From Streptococcus mitis (lineage in GTDB: Bacteria; Bacillota; Bacilli; Lactobacillales; Streptococcaceae): DNA of 64,000 bases. The notes beneath the pieces were generated by a model, which saw only the letters and a program-made list of their open reading frames with translations, did no database searches and was not told where the DNA came from. The stretch spans positions 52,891-116,890 of the forward strand of contig NZ_SWFJ01000009.1 of NCBI RefSeq assembly GCF_005144795.1, written 5' to 3'. The position numbers and the translations under genes were made by a program. Shown here in pieces: positions 1 to 8,264 of this stretch (position 1 is its first letter; each line of letters begins with the position of its first letter).

Positions 1-363
1 CACAAATATTCCATTTGAACCATTATTAACTTTATAAATAGCATACAATGTGGAAACAATTCCATTTTTACCATGGTTAGTTTTTATAATCCCATACGGA
101 TTAGCTTTTAAAGGACTCTTTGTATAAACAACATCTCCAGTTTCTACAATACCATACGGTAAGACAGAAGCACCTGCAAATGACCTACCTTGAAACTTAA
201 TCTGATTAACAATCCCATAATCACCCGAAACAGATAAAACATCACTTTTATCATACTCACCATCTACATTTCTATTTTTTGAAACAGTAAGGTAAGCCCC
301 CAACTTTTTCTGCTCCCAAGATTCAGTATATCCCGCAAAGCGATAACTTGGTTGTTTTGTCAT
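1..363 (-). CDS. hsdS: Type I restriction-modification specificity subunit HsdS, partial (N-terminal part)
   Basis: This gene starts at an ATG at 361-363 and runs off the left edge, so only about 121 residues are visible. The protein opens with MTKQPSYRFAGYTESWEQ, a typical start of streptococcal HsdS proteins, and continues into the first target-recognition domain (motifs DVLSVSGDYGIVNQ and GDVVYTKSPLKANPYG). HsdS sets the DNA sequence recognised by the HsdM/HsdR complex. It lies downstream of hsdR on the same strand. No hsdM is visible in the window and it presumably lies beyond the left edge. Whether alternative hsdS cassettes or inverted repeats for shuffling are present cannot be judged here. 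Confidence 0.85.
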   Translation of the reverse strand, partial: MTKQPSYRFAGYTESWEQKKLGAYLTVSKNRNVDGEYDKSDVLSVSGDYGIVNQIKFQGRSFAGASVLPYGIVETGDVVYTKSPLKANPYGIIKTNHGKNGIVSTLYAIYKVNNGSNGIFV

Positions 364-521
364 ATTACTCCCTTTCTATTACTCCATTTTCCTATTTCTA
401 CACTTTTGATTTTCTTTTTTGATTTCTATTCTTCCATTTTGCCTATTTTGAAACAATAGATAGGCTGATTTGACAAGATAAAGTTAAACACCTAGCAAAT
501 AAGAAAAGTCAAATCGGTATT

Positions 522-3500
522 TTATCTCCCCCTTAAGGGTAAGATATCCTCTGAAATCATGCGCATATAGTCCTCTTTGAGGGCTTTTTTGTATTTGAGT
601 TTTGGTAGTGCCTTGTCTCCGTGGGCCTCCTTATAGGCCAGATAGTCCTGAGAGTCTGTGATGGCTTTTTCACCATTTTGCTTATCTCGTCCGATACGGT
701 AGTTGTCCACTACGAACTGAAGTTCATCCTCTCCTATCTGCCAATAATCTGCCGTTTCACGAATCTTTTTCTGAGTTGTTAGCTCAATCATCTCATCCAA
801 CTTATGGATGATAGACTGTCCCTGATAGCTCTTGGCATCTGCTTGGACATTCTGCCAGAGTTTGGAGATGAGGCTGGATAACTTGGGATTGGATTTGTTC
901 AAATCTTCGATATAGTTATCTACCAGACTCTTTTCCTTTTTACCAATGAGGTTTTCCCGATTTTCAATCAAGGCTTGGATGAGAGAGAGGATATAGTGAT
1001 AGTTTATCTCGTCGGTGCGGATGGATTCGAGCTCATACTCGATATCCAGTAGGACACCTTCATCTTCTTGGTCTTCTTTTCTGCGTCTACGGAGCTCTTC
1101 GATGACATTTTGATATTGGCCGGCAAAGTTCTCGATGTCTTCTAGGCTGAGGCCAATCTCTCTGAGGATGACTTTCTCATCGTAGTCCGAATAGACTTGT
1201 ATAGAGGATAGGAGCTTGTCAAATTCTTGGAAGGCCTTGGCAAAGCGTTTTAATTCTGCATCTGTCGCTGTATCCAAATCAGGCACCTGCTCTGGACTTG
1301 GAGCGATGGCTAGTAGTTGATGAACCTTCTCCAGAAACTTGCCCTTCTCCTCCTGCCATTCTGGGGCTAAGACACTGGTTTCGCCACCATTTGAGTAAAG
1401 GCTCAGAGCTTCATCCACCTTTTCTTTAAAGCGGTCAGGCGTTTGGAAGGTGACGATTTGGCCGAATTTCTTGCCTTCATCAAAGAGGCGATTGGTTCGT
1501 GAAAAGGCCTGAATGATATGCTGGGGTTTCATAGGCTGACGGTCCATGAACAGGGTCGATAGGCAAGGGGCATCAAAGCCTGTCAGCAAGCGGTCCACCA
1601 CAATAACCAGGTCCAGCTGTTCTTCACGGAAGGCAAAACGTTCTTTCTTACGAGCCAAGCGGTCGTTGAGGTCACTATTGTAAGAAGCAATGGTGGCTAG
1701 GCTAAAGTGGGTACCAAACATGGCATTGTAGTCTTCTAAACTCTCCTCCATGTAGTCTTGGTTGACATAGGAGTCTGCTTCATTTTCTGTCACAGAATAG
1801 GTAATAGCAACCTTAGGAAAGTCTGGCAAGACCTTTTTAACATTTTCCGATATGCTTAGAGACTTTTCTCCATTTTTGACTTGCTTAATCAGGTTATAAT
1901 AGGCCTGCGCACGGGCAATGCTTTTGACGGTCAAAATGGCTTCATAGGTTTTTCCTACTCCATTTTGGAAGCCGAGTTTGCGTCTTGAGCGATTGAGAAT
2001 GGCATCTAAAACGGCAAGCATATGGCCTTCGTCATCATAACGCTCCTCGTCAATCTCATCTTCTGCCCAACCAGGCATGGTTGTCTGATACTCTACATTA
2101 AAGCCAAGAACCGCCTTGTCATGGATGGCTTCTTTGACGGTATATTGGTGGAGGCAGTCACCGTACTGCTCTTCGGTCGTCTGAGCAAGGTCTCCTTTTT
2201 GTTCACGCTTATTTTCTGTAAAGATAGGAGTCCCTGTAAAACCATACCAGAGAGAATTTGTAAAGAAGTGCTCTAGGTGGCGCTGGCGTTCAGGAGTCAC
2301 TGCGCGATGGCATTCATCGACGACAAAGGCTAGTTTGAGTTGTTTGATACGATTGTAAATCTTTTGGTGACGTCCTTCATCAAACTGGCGAATCATGGCA
2401 TTGATTTTCTGGATGGTCGTCACAACGACACGACGGTCATCAGAAGCCAGATTTTTAACCAATTCCTGTGTATCATCGGTCTCGTCGATATCGATCATGT
2501 CGTTCTCTGCGTAAGATTGAAAAGAACTAGTCGTCTGCTGGTCGAGGTCTGTCCTATCAATCACAAAGATTGTCTTTTCGATGGATGGAATCTGAAGCAG
2601 ATTGCGCGAAACCTTATAAGAGGTCAGGGTCTTTCCTGAACCAGTCGTATGCCAAATATAGCCTGACTGACGCTTGCGACTTGCTTCACGGATGGCCTCA
2701 ATAGCATGAACCTGATAGGGGCGCAATAAAATCAAGGCCTTCTTGTCATCATCGATGACAGAATACTGCATGACCATCTCATGGGCTCTCGGTATGGACA
2801 AGACAGACTCAGCAAAGTCAAAAAGTTGAGGTTGGGGTCTATTTTCACTATCGACCCACTTGGTCAAGAAGCGCTCATTTAGCTTGTTGGCTTTGGCAGC
2901 TGCGATGTAGCGGGTGTCTGTGACATTAGAGACGACAAACATCTGAAGACTTGAAAAAATACCTCTGAACTGTCCTTCTTGGTCGTATTTCTTAATCTGA
3001 CGGAAGGCATCCATGTAAGGATGAGAACGGCTTTTTAGTTCAATCTGAATCATAGGCAGACCATTGATCAGCAAAGTCACATCCCCACGACGCTGGCGAA
3101 TCCCTTCTCCGCCTGTGATGACTTGGTTGACAACCTCATAGCTGGATTTACCACCAGCGACATTGTTTCTCCACAAGACTTCCAAGCGAATGGTGCCTAA
3201 ACTAGCATCTTCACGTTGAACCTGCACCTTGGCAATGCCATTTTCCCCTGCTATCCACTTGGCTGCTTCGTAGAAGTTGACGAAATTGAGTTGGTTTTTG
3301 ATTTGATTTTTCTCTGAATTTGTAAGGGGATGGTCTTGCAAAATGCGGACATTATTGGCTTCCAGCTTGGTAAAAAAGTTTCCCCATAGGAGGTCTTCTG
3401 TATTTAACTCAGGTCGATACACCCATTGACTTTCTCCCTTTGTCAGCTGGTTGATCAAGTCTCGCTCGATAGCCAATTCCTGTTTGGTTTTGGCTTTGCC

Positions 3501-3890
3501 TGCTACAGGGATAGCTGTCTCGTCTTTAGGAGAGAGTCTCTGACTGATATGGAAATCCTGCAAGGCTGCTTGATTGAGATGTTGCAATTTTTTGAGAAGT
3601 TCTTGCTCCGTCCCTTTTATGGCTTGATAGGCTGCTGTCAAATCTTTATCTGCATCTAGGTAGTGATGCGGGTTCTTCTTTATTTTGATATAGCCCTGCA
3701 CCAAATCTTCTAAACGTCTCAGCTGAATAGCAAGCTGGTTCTGGAGTTCCTGAGAATTGCTTCCAGATGCTTCTTTCTGGTTGATAGCTTCTAGGTATTC
3801 TACAATGGCAGTATAACTAGCCTGCAACTCAGGTGCTGAAACGATGAGCTCTTGTTCTAATTCTTTTGATAAGGTATAAGCCATGTTCAT
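522..3890 (-). CDS. hsdR: Type I restriction endonuclease, motor subunit HsdR
   Basis: A 1122-residue ATP-dependent translocase/nuclease that cuts DNA lacking the host methylation pattern. Visible motifs are a PD-(D/E)XK nuclease core (D270, then E284-L-K286), Walker A HTTGSGKT around 414-421, the DEAD-box-like VVDECHRA around 523-530, and FTGTP a little further on. The C-terminal part is helical and charged. The first 125 residues are not part of the usual nuclease fold: they resemble the C-terminal 115 residues of the XpaC-like protein encoded 1.7 kb upstream (shared GY-KIK-NP--Y and DF-IS pattern). The start codon lies in a long inverted repeat; ATG codons at 3888-3890 and 3882-3884 are both possible starts. 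hsdS follows on the same strand after 158 bases. Confidence 0.95.
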   Translation of the reverse strand: MNMAYTLSKELEQELIVSAPELQASYTAIVEYLEAINQKEASGSNSQELQNQLAIQLRRLEDLVQGYIKIKKNPHHYLDADKDLTAAYQAIKGTEQELLKKLQHLNQAALQDFHISQRLSPKDETAIPVAGKAKTKQELAIERDLINQLTKGESQWVYRPELNTEDLLWGNFFTKLEANNVRILQDHPLTNSEKNQIKNQLNFVNFYEAAKWIAGENGIAKVQVQREDASLGTIRLEVLWRNNVAGGKSSYEVVNQVITGGEGIRQRRGDVTLLINGLPMIQIELKSRSHPYMDAFRQIKKYDQEGQFRGIFSSLQMFVVSNVTDTRYIAAAKANKLNERFLTKWVDSENRPQPQLFDFAESVLSIPRAHEMVMQYSVIDDDKKALILLRPYQVHAIEAIREASRKRQSGYIWHTTGSGKTLTSYKVSRNLLQIPSIEKTIFVIDRTDLDQQTTSSFQSYAENDMIDIDETDDTQELVKNLASDDRRVVVTTIQKINAMIRQFDEGRHQKIYNRIKQLKLAFVVDECHRAVTPERQRHLEHFFTNSLWYGFTGTPIFTENKREQKGDLAQTTEEQYGDCLHQYTVKEAIHDKAVLGFNVEYQTTMPGWAEDEIDEERYDDEGHMLAVLDAILNRSRRKLGFQNGVGKTYEAILTVKSIARAQAYYNLIKQVKNGEKSLSISENVKKVLPDFPKVAITYSVTENEADSYVNQDYMEESLEDYNAMFGTHFSLATIASYNSDLNDRLARKKERFAFREEQLDLVIVVDRLLTGFDAPCLSTLFMDRQPMKPQHIIQAFSRTNRLFDEGKKFGQIVTFQTPDRFKEKVDEALSLYSNGGETSVLAPEWQEEKGKFLEKVHQLLAIAPSPEQVPDLDTATDAELKRFAKAFQEFDKLLSSIQVYSDYDEKVILREIGLSLEDIENFAGQYQNVIEELRRRRKEDQEDEGVLLDIEYELESIRTDEINYHYILSLIQALIENRENLIGKKEKSLVDNYIEDLNKSNPKLSSLISKLWQNVQADAKSYQGQSIIHKLDEMIELTTQKKIRETADYWQIGEDELQFVVDNYRIGRDKQNGEKAITDSQDYLAYKEAHGDKALPKLKYKKALKEDYMRMISEDILPLRGR

Positions 3891-3957
3891 ACCCCATTTC
3901 TAAAACGCAAAAAGCCTACCAAAAAGATTGGTAGGTTTTGAAAATGGGTATGAAAAC
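3885..3957. repeat. Inverted repeat with internal terminator hairpin over the hsdR start codon
   Basis: Arms at 3885-3906 and 3935-3956 are near-perfect inverted copies (core TTCATACCCCATTT / AAATGGGTATGAA). They enclose a second hairpin, GCCTACC to GGTAGG, followed on the minus strand by a T-run. The inner hairpin could end transcription coming from telA. The outer stem would pair the hsdR start codon with upstream leader RNA. It may be a small insertion sequence derivative or a regulatory structure. Confidence 0.55.
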
Positions 3958-3964
3958 GCGAGTT

Positions 3965-3983
3965 TATATATATATATATATAT
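3965..3983. repeat. (TA)n microsatellite
   Basis: Nineteen bases of alternating T and A lie upstream of hsdR. They fall between the predicted hsdR promoter and its start codon, so length changes would alter the leader but not a reading frame. Confidence 0.6.
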
Positions 3984-4085
3984 GCAAGCTAGTTATTTGC
4001 TTAAATCTGAAAACCATAGGGACTCTTCCTTTTCATTCATCCAAGGAGTTGATAAGATTGAAAAACAACGCCTTTACTTCCTTCT

Positions 4086-4114
4086 ATTGTATCATAAAAG
4101 ACTAGTAGTGAAAA
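4086..4114 (-). promoter_or_regulatory. Candidate hsdR promoter
   Basis: Read on the minus strand there is TTTTCA, 17 bases, then TACAAT, with a TG one base ahead of the -10 hexamer. It would give a leader of roughly 190 bases containing the TA repeat and the inverted repeat. The -35 is weak. Confidence 0.35.
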
Positions 4115-4174
4115 GGTTTTCTAGGGCATTCTATCTGAATCTAGCAAGAATTCCCTGACCTTCAAACTTCTACT

Positions 4175-4277
4175 AATACTCTTCGAAAATCAAATTCAAA
4201 CCACGTCAGCGTCGCCTTACCGTACTCAAGTACAGCCTGTAGCTTCCTAGTTTTCTCTTTGATTTTCATTGAGTATA
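4175..4277. repeat. RUP-like repeat, short form (103 bp)
   Basis: Ends read AATACTCTTCGAAAATC and, inverted, ATACTCAATGAAAATCAAA. Two other copies in this window (44815-45013 and 46278-46432) share these ends but carry one or two extra internal units. Size and ends fit the pneumococcal RUP element, a non-autonomous repeat thought to move with IS630-type transposase. The family name is from memory. Confidence 0.6.
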
Positions 4278-4286
4278 AAACAAGCA

Positions 4287-4319
4287 AAATCCCTTGCAAG
4301 CTATACTTACAAGGGACTT
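4287..4319 (-). terminator. telA terminator
   Basis: On the minus strand, immediately after telA, GTCCCTTG pairs with CAAGGGA and is followed by TTTTG. This is a simple intrinsic terminator. Confidence 0.6.
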
Positions 4320-4324
4320 GTGTA

Positions 4325-5572
4325 TTATTCTTGTACTTCTTTCTGGGCGGCCTTGCCTTGTTCTAGAAGAGCTTGGACGATTTTCTCATCGCGTAGTTTG
4401 ACAGAATCGTTGATCATTTCTGCGGACTTGACGATGGTTGTTTCTAGTTGAGCACGTTTCTGACGACCCAATTCAATAGCTGCGACGATACCTTGGTTTT
4501 GAGCGACCAGACTTTCAGCCAGTTTTGTAACAGACTCAACAGCGACTGTCGGGCTTTGAGCAATTCTCTCCATCTGCGGAATCACTTCCTTGCTGGTCTC
4601 AGCTAGCATCTGAAGGGCAGCATTATTGGCATTGACAATGGCATCTGCCACGACACCTGATTTCATTGATTGTTGCAAAATACCCAGTTGAGCAATAGAA
4701 AGCTTCATTGTTGGAATCGTATTGCGACGAAGCATGCCCAATTTTTGGCGCATATCAGATGATACCTTCACAAGATTGCGCATCTGAGGTGTTGTTGCCC
4801 AGGCAACATAGAGACGGCTGACATACTCAGTATGTTGTTGTTCAAGGGTATTGACCACTTCAGCCATGCGGGCCAATTCTTGTGACTTGGTTTGGTATTC
4901 TACCGTACTTGTATCGAGTTGGTCAACTTGAGCCTTTAGTTCGGCAGCGCGCTTGCCAGCTTCTGTCTGGCTGGCTTCGATAAAGGAAATCACTCCCACT
5001 AGATTTTCAATGGATTTGGTATTATCCTCAATCAACATCTCAGCTGAGACGATATTTCGAGCTAGCACATCTTCTTGCTTGACCACTGCGGCAGCCATGC
5101 CATCCAGCTTTTGCTCTACTGTTTTTGAGTCAAAGTAAAATTCTTGTAGCGTATTTTTACTCTTGTTAAACAATCGTTGCAAAAAGTTTGGCTTCTCTTC
5201 TAACTCAGCAATTTCAGCGTTCTTGTATTTGACGACAAAACCTTGCAACTCACGGTTGGTATTCTTGAGTAGATCATCTACTTGGGGAATCTGCAGTTTC
5301 TTTTGTTCTGACAAGATACGATTGACTGTATTGTTCACACCTTCTACAGCAGATTGCCCAAAATCTAAGAGAGCATTTTGATTGGTGACAAACTGGTCGA
5401 CTAACTGCGGCACGTGCGACTTGATTCCTTCTTGCTGCTCAGGGCTCAACTTTTCAAGGAAGGTCAAGGTCTTGTCTGAGCCAGTATTGGTCTCGATGAT
5501 TTGGGTTGTTTTATCCACCTTAGCTACCGTATTATTGGCAATCTGGTCAATATCGAAATTAAATTCTGTCAT
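4325..5572 (-). CDS. telA: Toxic anion resistance family protein (TelA-like)
   Basis: A 415-residue, almost wholly helical cytosolic protein of the TelA family, named for tellurite resistance determinants. Its real role in streptococci is unclear and is usually put down to envelope or anion stress. The family is recognised from overall length and from the segments around MRNLVKVSSDMRQKLG and TIPTMKLSIAQLGILQQ. It has no membrane segment. It follows xpaC by 21 bases on the same strand, the standard xpaC-telA operon, and ends at its own terminator. Confidence 0.88.
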   Translation of the reverse strand: MTEFNFDIDQIANNTVAKVDKTTQIIETNTGSDKTLTFLEKLSPEQQEGIKSHVPQLVDQFVTNQNALLDFGQSAVEGVNNTVNRILSEQKKLQIPQVDDLLKNTNRELQGFVVKYKNAEIAELEEKPNFLQRLFNKSKNTLQEFYFDSKTVEQKLDGMAAAVVKQEDVLARNIVSAEMLIEDNTKSIENLVGVISFIEASQTEAGKRAAELKAQVDQLDTSTVEYQTKSQELARMAEVVNTLEQQHTEYVSRLYVAWATTPQMRNLVKVSSDMRQKLGMLRRNTIPTMKLSIAQLGILQQSMKSGVVADAIVNANNAALQMLAETSKEVIPQMERIAQSPTVAVESVTKLAESLVAQNQGIVAAIELGRQKRAQLETTIVKSAEMINDSVKLRDEKIVQALLEQGKAAQKEVQE

Positions 5573-5593
5573 GGTTACTCCTTTGTTTCTAAC

Positions 5594-6406
5594 CTATTCT
5601 TTACGATCTTTTTCTAGGATACGCAGACTGATATCAAAATCACGCATATCTGTTTCATTGAGTTCTCTCAACACCTGGTCCAGCTCAAGGTCAAATTGTT
5701 CGATGGCTGCTTTAGCTTGTTGCAAACGTTCTTCTGCCCGATTATAGTTTTTAGGATTGGCCTTAATCTTTAAATAGCCTTCTAGAATCGTTTGGAATTT
5801 CTCCATCTTCAAACTATGAATGGCAGTCAATTCTTCCTTATCCCCCTCGGCAGAGGTAGCAATCTTGTCTAAAATAGCCTGATGGTCAATAGCAATATTG
5901 GCCAAGGTCTGGGATAATTCTGGAGCTAGTTCCTCTGGCTCCGCATTTTCAAGGTCTACCTGACTTTCCCTATCCAAACGTTCTAGCTGAACATCGATGT
6001 TTGCCCTTACTGTACGAACCTTTTTATCAATACGATTATAGACATCATCATCGATATAGGACTTGAGACGATCTGCCTCCTGATGGATTTCTCGCAGTTC
6101 GATCAATACTTGATTAGCCAAACTCTTATAGGAATCTGAGCCTTTCTCTACCAAGACTCCCTCTAACTGCTGAATATCTTTGTCCGCCTGGCGAATCCGA
6201 GCTTTTAAAAGCTCAATCCGATCGTCTAGAGAGGCATCCTGCAAAAGTGGATAGCGCCAACGTTTATAGAGACGATAACCACCATAACCTAGCAGGACAC
6301 AAGCCGCAAGTGGGAGAGCATATTGAACCAAAAGGCCCAGTAAGAACAAGAAGCCCCAAAAATAGAGACAACCTTTCCAAAAACCATTACCCGATTTCAT
6401 AAACAT
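5594..6406 (-). CDS. xpaC: XpaC-like 5-bromo-4-chloroindolyl phosphate hydrolysis family protein
   Basis: A 270-residue protein with an N-terminal hydrophobic stretch (about residues 9-40, WKGCLYFWGFLFLLGLLVQY onward) that should anchor it in the membrane, followed by a long helical cytosolic part. XpaC family members pair with TelA; no enzymatic residues are evident. The C-terminal region (about 155-270, with EGYLKIKANPKNY and DFDISLR) is clearly similar to the first 125 residues of HsdR encoded downstream. It is first in a two-gene operon with telA. Confidence 0.82.
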   Translation of the reverse strand: MFMKSGNGFWKGCLYFWGFLFLLGLLVQYALPLAACVLLGYGGYRLYKRWRYPLLQDASLDDRIELLKARIRQADKDIQQLEGVLVEKGSDSYKSLANQVLIELREIHQEADRLKSYIDDDVYNRIDKKVRTVRANIDVQLERLDRESQVDLENAEPEELAPELSQTLANIAIDHQAILDKIATSAEGDKEELTAIHSLKMEKFQTILEGYLKIKANPKNYNRAEERLQQAKAAIEQFDLELDQVLRELNETDMRDFDISLRILEKDRKE

Positions 6407-6430
6407 TCCTTATTTTCAATTTATAAGTCT

Positions 6431-6439
6431 ATTTTAGCA
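6431..6439 (-). promoter_or_regulatory. xpaC-telA promoter, extended -10
   Basis: The minus strand reads TGCTAAAAT, a TG-extended -10 box, about 25 bases ahead of the xpaC start. The -35 region (TTTTTGTC) is only approximate. Confidence 0.4.
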
Positions 6440-6582
6440 CAAAAGACAAAAATGAGGGCGGAAATCCCCTAGAAAAGAGTTGATTTCTTTGCTGTAGAAT
6501 GGAGGCTAGAAGCGCATATGCTAATTTCAGTGAAGCGGACTCAAACCACAAACATACTCTGGGGAAATATCAAAACAAAAGC

Positions 6583-6611
6583 TTGAAATATCGAAAGGGT
6601 TGTGTTAGAAT
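6583..6611 (+). promoter_or_regulatory. Promoter of Fst antitoxin RNA
   Basis: TTGAAA, 17 bases, then TAGAAT: a near-consensus sigma-A promoter facing the toxin gene. Transcription would begin near 6618 and stop at the shared hairpin near 6684. Confidence 0.65.
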
Positions 6612-6620
6612 GAACTTATA

Positions 6621-6648
6621 GTGATGATAATTGTCTAACAAGGCAACA
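6621..6648 (+). repeat. Direct repeat, antitoxin-side copy
   Basis: GTGATGATAATTGTCTAACA plus GGCAACA matches 6779-6806 with very few differences. Such paired repeats give the interacting RNA segments of par loci. Confidence 0.6.
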
Positions 6649-6684
6649 AAAAGCCCCAACGTTCCCGCGTTGAGGTTTTTTTGG
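6648..6684. terminator. Shared bidirectional terminator of the Fst locus
   Basis: AAAAAGCCCCAACG pairs with CGTTGAGGTTTTTTT across a short loop. The T-run on each strand ends both the toxin mRNA and the antitoxin RNA. Confidence 0.7.
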
Positions 6685-6702
6685 CTTATTGCCCCTTAAA
6701 GG

Positions 6703-6798
6703 TTATTTCTTGCGTGAGTTAAGCCATTTCTCAAACAAGGTTGTCAAAATATTGACTACTAAGGGTGCTAGAAAAATTGTGATGATAATTTCTAACAT
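6703..6798 (-). CDS. Fst-family type I toxin peptide, 31 residues
   Basis: The minus strand encodes MLEIIITIFLAPLVV, then NILTTLFEKWLNSRKK and a stop. This is a single membrane-spanning helix with a charged C-terminal tail. It matches the pattern of Fst toxins (short start, hydrophobic helix containing A-P, basic end). A strong ribosome-binding site GGGAGGTG lies 6 bases ahead. The neighbouring antisense RNA gene, direct repeats and shared terminator support the call. Excess peptide is expected to damage the membrane; the antisense RNA would block its translation. Confidence 0.75.
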   Translation of the reverse strand: MLEIIITIFLAPLVVNILTTLFEKWLNSRKK

Positions 6799-6806
6799 CG
6801 GCAACA
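6779..6806. repeat. Direct repeat, toxin-side copy
   Basis: The second copy of the 6621-6648 repeat. It overlaps the toxin start codon and ribosome-binding region, as expected for the antisense pairing site. Confidence 0.6.
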
Positions 6807-6836
6807 CCTCCCTTCCTTAAAGTGAGGGGGCAAAAT

Positions 6837-6865
6837 ATTATATCATACCAGATTTATATCATCAA
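6837..6865 (-). promoter_or_regulatory. Promoter of Fst toxin mRNA
   Basis: Minus strand TTGATG, 17 bases, then TATAAT, with a start about 30 bases before the toxin ATG. Confidence 0.6.
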
Positions 6866-6929
6866 CATCGCGTCATTATTGGCATAGATAGACTCAGATA
6901 CACCAATAACCTCACTAGCAAATCTCTAT

Positions 6930-6971
6930 ACAAACCCAGAAATCAACATTTTAAGACAAAGCAAAAAGCCC
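6930..6971. repeat. Partial copy of the rpsD-downstream sequence
   Basis: ACAAACCCAGAAATCAACAT onward to AAAAAGCCC is the same sequence as at 9198-9239 and 27021-27062. Those two copies lie directly beside rpsD 3'-end sequence. This copy lacks the rpsD end and may be the left scar of the oldest insertion at the hotspot. Confidence 0.5.
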
Positions 6972-7092
6972 TAGATTCGTTTCTAAGCGCTGATTTATTT
7001 GCAAGGATAGGCAGGACTGTCGGAGCTCCTGCATTTCTCGACCCACTATAAGTGGCGCGTTGGTGACAGATTCTCAACCTCTATCCTTCATG
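6960..7092 (-). ncRNA. Candidate structured RNA with own promoter and terminator
   Basis: On the minus strand a TG-extended -10 (TGATATAAT, box at 7098-7103) begins a transcript near 7092. AAGGATAG near the 5' end can pair with CTATCCTT about 80 bases later, enclosing hairpins CCACTTATAGTGG and GCAGGA/TCCTGC. A final hairpin with GGGCTTTTTGC ends it near 6960. No reading frame with a ribosome site is seen. I do not recognise the RNA family; a riboswitch-like leader without a gene, or a trans-acting sRNA, are both possible. Confidence 0.45.
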
Positions 7093-7167
7093 TCTTCATT
7101 ATATCACTTTTTCTCAACTTTCAATCCGTGCATTTCAATTTATTACCTATCTTTTCTCTAGTGTCCT

Positions 7168-7398
7168 TCAACCATATTGCACTTCCACCTCACTCATGAT
7201 TTCCAGCAAAGTTTTCCCATTAATCTGTAAAGAAATTAACTCATCAAAAGATGACACTTTAAATTCATTATCTCCAAGCACGACTACAATGTCATAAACA
7301 GAATTAGGAAAAATACCACATACTTGACCCTTATAATCAAAAGAAGCGTCCCAACCATTGTCATACAATGCTCGTAAATCATCTAATATTGCCATCAT
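7168..7398 (-). CDS. Hypothetical small protein, 76 residues
   Basis: No family is recognised. The protein is acidic and soluble-looking, with a predicted beta-rich core (VCGIFPNSVYDIVVVLGDN). It is the last of four small minus-strand genes (7168-8264), possibly one transcript. Start MMAILDDL is preceded by GAGGAGAATC, a fair ribosome site. Clusters of short unrelated acidic proteins of this size in streptococci are often immunity proteins for secreted toxins; that is inference only, as no toxin is seen. Confidence 0.55.
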   Translation of the reverse strand: MMAILDDLRALYDNGWDASFDYKGQVCGIFPNSVYDIVVVLGDNEFKVSSFDELISLQINGKTLLEIMSEVEVQYG

Positions 7399-7433
7399 AT
7401 ATATTGATTCTCCTCTATAAGATATTCCACAAC

Positions 7434-7676
7434 TTATCCAAAGGCATACGAAAATTTATCTGGCAACTCTTTTCCTAACTTAATACTTTTACTTAAAGTA
7501 TCTTTTACAAACGAAGCGAATTGTCCTAAATCGTCTCCAACATAGCTATATTCCAAAGTAATTTTATCGATAGTTGCAATACCTTTACAACCTCCACTCA
7601 CAATAGAATACTGCCTCTTAGACGAGCTATCTTCTATTTTGTACATAGTAATAATTTGTTTATCAATCTTTATCAT
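7434..7676 (-). CDS. Hypothetical small protein, 80 residues
   Basis: No family is recognised. It starts MIKIDKQIITMYKIED and has alternating hydrophobic strands, then a helix (DLGQFASFVKDTLSKSIKL). It has no signal peptide or membrane helix. It sits between two other small unknown genes with gaps of 35 and 44 bases. The N-terminus (K-I-D/K-I-I-x-x-Y-K-I) looks a little like that of the gene at 7983-8264, which may indicate distant paralogy. Confidence 0.5.
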   Translation of the reverse strand: MIKIDKQIITMYKIEDSSSKRQYSIVSGGCKGIATIDKITLEYSYVGDDLGQFASFVKDTLSKSIKLGKELPDKFSYAFG

Positions 7677-7720
7677 TTTCTATTTATTGTAAAATAAGGC
7701 ACTGGAATTATTCTTGACTC

Positions 7721-7990
7721 TCAAAAATATAATTGCAACAAGGTATCGAAATCGTCTTCGAAAACATTTTGACTATTCTGTTTTATTTGCTCAATGATTT
7801 TATCCTTTTTATCTCTGTCCAAAGGGAGTGTTTCAAACGCTTCTTCTTTTACTAAGAATTCACCATTTTCTCCCTGGAATTCTTTTGTAATTTTTCTAAT
7901 ATGACTCTCGAAATCGATAGATTGAAGTTCTTCGTCGTTGATGTTATCTTCAATCGCATCTAGCAACAAATTGATTGAAATTTTAATCAT
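7721..7990 (-). CDS. Hypothetical small acidic protein, 89 residues
   Basis: No family is recognised. It is strongly acidic and helical, with N-terminal ISINLLLDAIEDNINDEELQ and C-terminal FEDDFDTLLQLYF. Its start overlaps the end of the preceding gene by 8 bases, so the two are probably translationally coupled. Size and charge would suit an immunity or antitoxin protein, but no partner is visible. Confidence 0.5.
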   Translation of the reverse strand: MIKISINLLLDAIEDNINDEELQSIDFESHIRKITKEFQGENGEFLVKEEAFETLPLDRDKKDKIIEQIKQNSQNVFEDDFDTLLQLYF

Positions 7991-8264
7991 CTTTAAATAC
8001 TTCCCTATGCGTAAATACCGCCACTTTATTCATCAAGTCGTCCTCTGTGTAGTCAATTGTAAAAGTATCTAAATTAAAGATAGATTTAGGTGGAGTTGCA
8101 CAAATCATAGGGACACTATGTACCCTATACTCGTTTTCCCCAATTCTAACAAACTGATTGATTTTCAAATCTGAAAAATCAGGATTCTCAACAGTAATAG
8201 AAACAAGACGATGCGCTATTTTATAAACATCAATTATCTTATTTTTCATGTTTAACTTATCCAT
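7983..8264 (-). CDS. Hypothetical small protein, 93 residues
   Basis: First of the four-gene group. No family is recognised. It has a beta-strand pattern (RLVSITVENPDF, NQFVRIGENEYRVHSVP) and no signal. No good ribosome site precedes either MDKLN or the internal MKNKI, and no promoter is obvious. The present start may therefore be the residue of a longer gene, or the group may be a displaced fragment of a larger locus. Confidence 0.45.
   Translation of the reverse strand: MDKLNMKNKIIDVYKIAHRLVSITVENPDFSDLKINQFVRIGENEYRVHSVPMICATPPKSIFNLDTFTIDYTEDDLMNKVAVFTHREVFKDD

Larger units (their letters stand above)
6618..6685 (+). ncRNA. Antisense antitoxin RNA of Fst-type toxin-antitoxin locus
   Basis: A transcript of about 65 bases is predicted from the strong promoter to the hairpin CCCCAACG/CGTTGAGG plus T-run. 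Its segment 6621-6648 is a near copy of 6779-6806. That second copy is the start-codon region of the toxin, so this RNA would carry sequence complementary to the toxin mRNA translation start as well as to its 3' hairpin. This is the layout of RNAII in plasmid pAD1 par loci. Confidence 0.6.

Noticed and set aside
3965..3983. Phase variation of hsdR through the TA repeat
   Set aside because: The repeat is outside the coding frame and not in the promoter spacer. Only a mild effect on the leader is plausible.
3928..4158. Plus-strand open frame of 76 codons over the TA repeat
   Set aside because: It runs through a microsatellite and the hsdR leader, has no ribosome site and a composition unlike protein.
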